This document shows, piece after piece, positions 6,661 to 9,990 of a stretch of DNA of 9,990 bases (positions are counted from its first letter, which is position 1; each line of letters opens with the position of its first letter). This DNA comes from Candidatus Zipacnadia bacterium (lineage in GTDB: Bacteria; Armatimonadota; Zipacnadia; Zipacnadales; Zipacnadaceae). The stretch is from assembly GCA_029821515.1 (NCBI GenBank), contig JALGTD010000033.1, positions 1-9,990 of the forward strand. The letters are read 5' to 3'. Made by a program: the position numbers and the translations under genes. The notes beneath the pieces are model-generated. The model had not been told where the DNA came from and did no database searches. It worked only from the letters and a program-made list of their open reading frames with translations.

Positions 6661-7788
6661 ATGGCAAGCCGTATCATAAACAGGCTAAGGAAGCTTCGAA
6701 AGTTCCTACGCGTCGGTGGCTGGCAAATCCTATGTAGGCCGCGTGTGATTGCAAACTACTTTTTGAACCAGCGAGAGCAACGCGCCAAGGCCGTGGTGAT
6801 GAAGTCTCTGCCCTCGAAAGTGGAGATGGAAATCAGCGGGAAATGCAATCTGCGTTGCCGCCATTGCCTTCGTTCGTACAGTCACTATCCCCGACCTCAA
6901 GAATTTATCACGCTGGCTAACTTCGAAGCTATCCTGAAGCAATTGCCGTATACAGTAACCCTGACATTAACTGGAGCGGGAGAGCCGTTGCTCCATCCTG
7001 ATTTCCTGAAGATAGTACGCAGGGCCCGTGAGCTGTTACCGCATCTCAACATCGTTGTCTACACAAACTTTACTCTGATCGGCAAAACTGTCACTGCACA
7101 CGAACTTGTCCGCAGTGGCGTAAGTCAGATTCACGTTTCTCTTGATGCTGCCAGTGCCGACGTCTATCGTCAGGTACGCGGGGCAGACGCCTGGGACCAT
7201 ATAATTGAAGGGATTAAGGAGCTGCTGGCAGCACGCAGCCAACTTGGTGCCCGCCGGCCGCTCGTTGGGACTGACTTCACTATGATGCGGGATAACTTCC
7301 ACCAAGCTCCTATGTATGTGGAGCTTGCATACAAACTGGGAGTTGACTATATTGCCTATCCCTCGTTGCTAATGACAAGTTGGGGCTACTCCGACGGCGC
7401 TGAGGGTATGACTAAATCTGCTCTCATCAAGGTAATGGAGGAGACCCGCACTGTAGCTCAAAAGTTAGGAGCACCAATGCCGATAGAGGCTTATGTGGCG
7501 GATCCAGATGGCTGGTTTTCCCACTACGAAGAATTGCGCTCTAACTATTTCGAGAACTGTATGTTCTTCCGAAATCAGATCCAGATTGATGCCGCCGGTA
7601 ACTTTCGTCTTTGTTGCCGCCACCCTGGCTCCTCACATACTTACGGCAATGTGCTGGAGAAGCCGTTCAGCGAATTGTGGAATGGTCCGGTAATAATAGC
7701 CGCCCGCCAACGCCAGGTGGCTGGTGAGATACCGCTGCCGCCTTGTGGGGAGGTCTGCGTCGTCCCGGACCCACCGCTTGCGCCCTGA
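6661..7788 (+). CDS. Radical SAM/SPASM domain protein of unknown substrate
   Basis: The 375-residue protein has the radical SAM cluster motif CNLRCRHC (Cys62, Cys66, Cys69), which binds a [4Fe-4S] cluster that cleaves S-adenosylmethionine. It also has the GAGEPLLHPDF loop (about 105-115), VSLDAAS (159-165) and a barrel ending near residue 290. The C-terminal part has Cys300, Cys318-Cys319, Cys362 and Cys366 with the typical YGNVLEKPFSELWN segment, which fits a SPASM domain with auxiliary cluster(s). The N-terminal 50 residues are basic and amphipathic, without a signal peptide. SPASM enzymes include peptide-modifying maturases, anaerobic sulfatase maturases and many uncharacterised members often found in glycan or surface-polysaccharide loci. 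No peptide precursor or sulfatase is visible here, so no substrate is proposed. It follows rhaA by 130 bases on the same strand. The ATG at 6661 has only a weak upstream AAAAGAG, the poorest start signal among the genes here. Confidence 0.9.
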   Translation: MASRIINRLRKLRKFLRVGGWQILCRPRVIANYFLNQREQRAKAVVMKSLPSKVEMEISGKCNLRCRHCLRSYSHYPRPQEFITLANFEAILKQLPYTVTLTLTGAGEPLLHPDFLKIVRRARELLPHLNIVVYTNFTLIGKTVTAHELVRSGVSQIHVSLDAASADVYRQVRGADAWDHIIEGIKELLAARSQLGARRPLVGTDFTMMRDNFHQAPMYVELAYKLGVDYIAYPSLLMTSWGYSDGAEGMTKSALIKVMEETRTVAQKLGAPMPIEAYVADPDGWFSHYEELRSNYFENCMFFRNQIQIDAAGNFRLCCRHPGSSHTYGNVLEKPFSELWNGPVIIAARQRQVAGEIPLPPCGEVCVVPDPPLAP

Positions 7789-7824
7789 GCGTGAGACCTC
7801 GTTGTTATATGCAAATCACACGAG

Positions 7825-8835
7825 CTACATATCCCGCCAGTCGAATATTACGCCCATTGTTGTCCCCCGATTGTCCTGCAGAAACTCGTAAACGGCGGGA
7901 GCTTCGGTGGGGGAGAAGCGATGAGTGATCAGGTCGGATACTCGCATCTGTCCGCGCCGCAGATATTCCATAAACAGCCGCATCTGGCGGGCAGCCGGCC
8001 ACTGCTCGGCCTTCCCCGGCGGTAGCTTGCTAGTGTGAGTGCCAACTATGTTCACCTGCCGGGCCAGTACGTCCTGGGTCAGATGCTGGCGCGAAGGATG
8101 GGGGGTATCTCCTATCAGCATCAGCTTTCCGAAGTTGCGAGCAAGTTTCAGCCCCATTGGCAGCACTGCGTAATGCCCGGTGACATCGTAGACCACGTCC
8201 GCCATTTGCTGGTCGGTGTGCTGGACAACGAAGTCATGGGCATCGGCGGCACTGCCACAAAAACCGTGAGTGGCGCCATGCGCCAGTGCCATATCCAGCC
8301 GTTGCTGAATAGTGTCTATCGCCAATATCTCGAACAAGCCGATGGTGCGCAGATATTGGGTCACCAGTTGGCCTAACGGACCCAGTCCAATGACGACTGC
8401 TCGATCTCCCATAGTATGCTCTGCCCGACGTACTCCCGTCTGCGTGGTGACAGCCAGGATCGACCAGGTCGCCTCCTCATCCTGGATATTATCGGGAATT
8501 TTGACAAGATGTGTTGTCTCGGCGGGTACGGTCACAAATTGGTGGTGAGCCGCCCCAGTACAGACTCGGTCACCTTCATCAAATTCACTGACCTGCTGGC
8601 CGACTTTTACCACTCTTCCTACGTTGCTGTAGCCTGGATAGAAGGGGTACTGAACCCACCTGGCCCAGGTAGTATCGGCATCGAACTGACCCCGATAACA
8701 CCAGCTCTCCGTGCCGGTGCTGATCAGGCTGACCGTCGTCTGCACCAGAATCTCTCCGAGGCCGGGATCCGCGATTTCTTCCTCAATCATTTCACAGCGC
8801 TCGGGCTCCGTGAATACGACATTGAGTGATTTCAA
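7825..8835 (-). CDS. MDR-family (alcohol dehydrogenase-like) NAD(P)-dependent oxidoreductase lacking zinc ligands
   Basis: The 336-residue protein has a GroES-like N-terminal half and a Rossmann half with VVIGLGPLGQ (Gly150, Gly152, Gly155) and Asp174 at the end of the second strand, which favours NAD(H) over NADP(H). The usual catalytic zinc ligands are missing: the region of the canonical Cys reads SLISTGTES and the canonical GHE reads PGYSNVG. The four-cysteine structural zinc lobe is absent too, since GDRVCTGAAHHQFVTVP runs straight on. This STGTE-type subgroup includes BchC-like and uncharacterised sugar or polyol dehydrogenases, so the substrate is open. The start is TTG, supported by AAGGAG (8842-8847) 6 bases upstream, with no nearby in-frame ATG. 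The gene converges on the radical SAM gene with only 36 bases between stops and no visible terminator hairpin. Confidence 0.88.
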   Translation of the reverse strand: MKSLNVVFTEPERCEMIEEEIADPGLGEILVQTTVSLISTGTESWCYRGQFDADTTWARWVQYPFYPGYSNVGRVVKVGQQVSEFDEGDRVCTGAAHHQFVTVPAETTHLVKIPDNIQDEEATWSILAVTTQTGVRRAEHTMGDRAVVIGLGPLGQLVTQYLRTIGLFEILAIDTIQQRLDMALAHGATHGFCGSAADAHDFVVQHTDQQMADVVYDVTGHYAVLPMGLKLARNFGKLMLIGDTPHPSRQHLTQDVLARQVNIVGTHTSKLPPGKAEQWPAARQMRLFMEYLRRGQMRVSDLITHRFSPTEAPAVYEFLQDNRGTTMGVIFDWRDM

Positions 8836-9063
8836 GGCAGTCTCCTTCCTGGCAAGGACTGAATTGTCGCCTGCTTCTTAAGCTTAGGGTTCCGCCTTGC
8901 AGTGCTGTTCCCTTCTTGTCGGTTTGGCGGCGTAGCTTGGCGGCCAGCTTACTGACCCGTACCACTCTTGTGCTCTGCAGAAACAGATCCTCTGGGGAAC
9001 AGTCTGAGCCCGACTGGCGTCTAATAGGTATAAGTCGCCAATATCGTTGAAGGAGTGAGCTTT
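8836..9063. other. Divergent intergenic region between the MDR and VIT-VWA genes
   Basis: These 228 bases lie upstream of both flanking genes. They hold the two Shine-Dalgarno sites (8842-8847 minus; AAGGAG 9050-9055 plus) and a TATAAG at 9029-9034 that could be a -10 element for the VIT-VWA gene with a leader of about 23 nt. No matching -35 hexamer is seen at normal spacing. No further gene or repeat is evident. Confidence 0.4.
8842..8847 (-). promoter_or_regulatory. Ribosome-binding site fixing a TTG start
   Basis: AAGGAG on the minus strand lies 6 bases before the TTG at 8835. Its strength and spacing are the main evidence for the rare start codon of the MDR dehydrogenase. Confidence 0.7.
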
Positions 9064-9990
9064 ATGCACCGAGTGGGCCTGCTGACGATTCTGTTGATTC
9101 TGCTGATTTGTGCTTCCGTCCTCGCTGATGGGATGATCATCCCCGGGCCAATCACCCACATTATTCCTGACGAGCCGTACTTCACGGTGAAGTATCATCA
9201 CGTCAAGGTCGAGATTGAAGACCAGGTATGCACCACCTATGTAGACCAGGTCTTTGTCAATGACAGTCGCCGCGAGATGGAGGGGACCTATCTGTTTCCG
9301 CTGCCGCCTGGTGCGGTGGTCACCGAGTTTGTGCTGATCGCCGACGGCAAGGAAATAGAAGCCAGGCTGCTGGACAAGGACGAGGCCCAGCGTATCTACG
9401 AGGAGATCGTGCGCAAGCGCAAGGACCCCGCGTTGCTCACCTATGCGGGCAACAACGCCTACCAGGCGAAGATCTACCCGATTCCGCCCAAAGGCGAGCG
9501 CCGTGTGGAGTTGCGCTACTCTGAGGTTCTGCCCTACGACAACGGCCTGGTGAGCTATCTGTATCCGCTCAGCCCCGAGGGGCTCTCGCACAAGCCGATT
9601 GAATCGGTAGTCTTTACCGCTGACATTCGTTCGCAGCAGCCCATCGGCAGTGTCTATTGCCCCTCGCACGAGATCGAGGTCAACAAGATAAGCGAGAAGC
9701 ACGTGCGCGTCTCGTATGAGGCCAATGACGTATTGCCCGAGCGCGACATCCTGCTCTACTACAACGTGGCAACCGACCCCGTTGGGCTGAGTCTGGTGAC
9801 CTTCAAGGAAGCCGGCGACGACGGCTTCTACCTGCTATTGGCGGCGCCGACGGTGGAAGAAGATGAGGGCGGGGTGGTGCCCAAAAACATCTGCTTCGTC
9901 CTGGATACCTCCGGCAGTATGAGCAGCGACGACAAGATAGACCAGGCTAAGGACGCGCTTGACTTCTGTGTGGGTAGCCTCAATCGGCAA
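9064..9990 (+). CDS. Secreted VIT and VWA domain protein (N-terminal part)
   Basis: The gene runs off the right edge with 309 codons visible. A signal peptide is clear: MHR, then a run of Leu/Ile/Val (about 5-19), ending near ASVLADG, so the protein is exported. Residues about 38-160 form a VIT domain (vault/inter-alpha-trypsin type), with the diagnostic LLDKDEAQRIYEEIV and YQAKIYPIPPKGERRVEL. From about residue 274 a VWA domain begins, with the metal-binding MIDAS motif DTSGSMS at Asp281-Ser287. VIT-VWA proteins are thought to mediate metal-dependent protein contacts at the cell surface or in the periplasm; no enzymatic role is expected. The ATG has AAGGAG 8 bases upstream. A long frame on the opposite strand is a shadow. 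Sequence to the right would show whether a C-terminal anchor or sorting segment follows. Confidence 0.92.
   Translation, partial: MHRVGLLTILLILLICASVLADGMIIPGPITHIIPDEPYFTVKYHHVKVEIEDQVCTTYVDQVFVNDSRREMEGTYLFPLPPGAVVTEFVLIADGKEIEARLLDKDEAQRIYEEIVRKRKDPALLTYAGNNAYQAKIYPIPPKGERRVELRYSEVLPYDNGLVSYLYPLSPEGLSHKPIESVVFTADIRSQQPIGSVYCPSHEIEVNKISEKHVRVSYEANDVLPERDILLYYNVATDPVGLSLVTFKEAGDDGFYLLLAAPTVEEDEGGVVPKNICFVLDTSGSMSSDDKIDQAKDALDFCVGSLNRQ

Noticed and set aside
6594..6734. Possible short precursor peptide for the radical SAM enzyme
   Set aside because: The only frames are 8 and 31 codons, without ribosome-binding sites; the longer one overlaps the enzyme's start out of frame and has no leader-core pattern.
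8884..9702. A 272-codon minus-strand open frame
   Set aside because: It is opposite the VIT-VWA gene, whose signal peptide, VIT motifs and MIDAS site are clear; the reverse frame has no recognisable features.

Overview
The window is ordinary bacterial chromosome: moderately GC-rich, compact genes with clear Shine-Dalgarno sites, several GTG or TTG starts, and no phage, IS, CRISPR or RNA-gene signal that I can see. The gene mix is a cytosolic GAF-PAS histidine kinase, a URO-D-type methyltransferase with a ferredoxin-ASKHA corrinoid activator, an Asp-box propeller, a zinc-less MDR oxidoreductase and a VIT-VWA protein. That would fit a free-living anaerobic or facultative bacterium of a Chloroflexota/Armatimonadota-like group. 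This placement is a guess from gene content; no marker gene is present.

Layout, left to right. (1) 1-1655, minus strand: a URO-D superfamily methyltransferase-like gene (519-1655), then, 91 bases downstream on the same strand, the start of a RACE/RamA-type reductive activator of corrinoid proteins (427 to beyond base 1). (2) 2031-3539, minus strand: a soluble GAF-PAS-HisKA-HATPase sensor kinase with no response regulator beside it. (3) 3815-4924, minus strand: an Asp-box (BNR) beta-propeller of the sialidase superfamily. It is divergent, across about 300 bases, from (4) 5232-6530, plus strand: an L-rhamnose isomerase (rhaA) with all metal and catalytic residues present. (5) 6661-7788, plus strand: a radical SAM/SPASM protein of unknown substrate, convergent with (6) 7825-8835, minus strand: an MDR-family NAD(P)-dependent dehydrogenase that has lost its zinc ligands. 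(7) 9064 to the end, plus strand: the start of a secreted VIT-VWA protein.

How they may work together. The URO-D/activator pair points to corrinoid-dependent methyl transfer, such as O-demethylation of a small methoxylated compound. The propeller, rhaA and perhaps the MDR dehydrogenase point to carbohydrate use. A joint role in breaking down O-methylated or rhamnose-containing glycans is possible, but it is inference: strands alternate, no transporter, rhaB or rhaD is present, and no corrinoid-binding protein is in view. I found no convincing undescribed system. The best leads are the activator's ferredoxin domain, which lacks the first of its four usual cysteine ligands, the isolated rhaA paired with a propeller gene, and the orphan radical SAM/SPASM gene.
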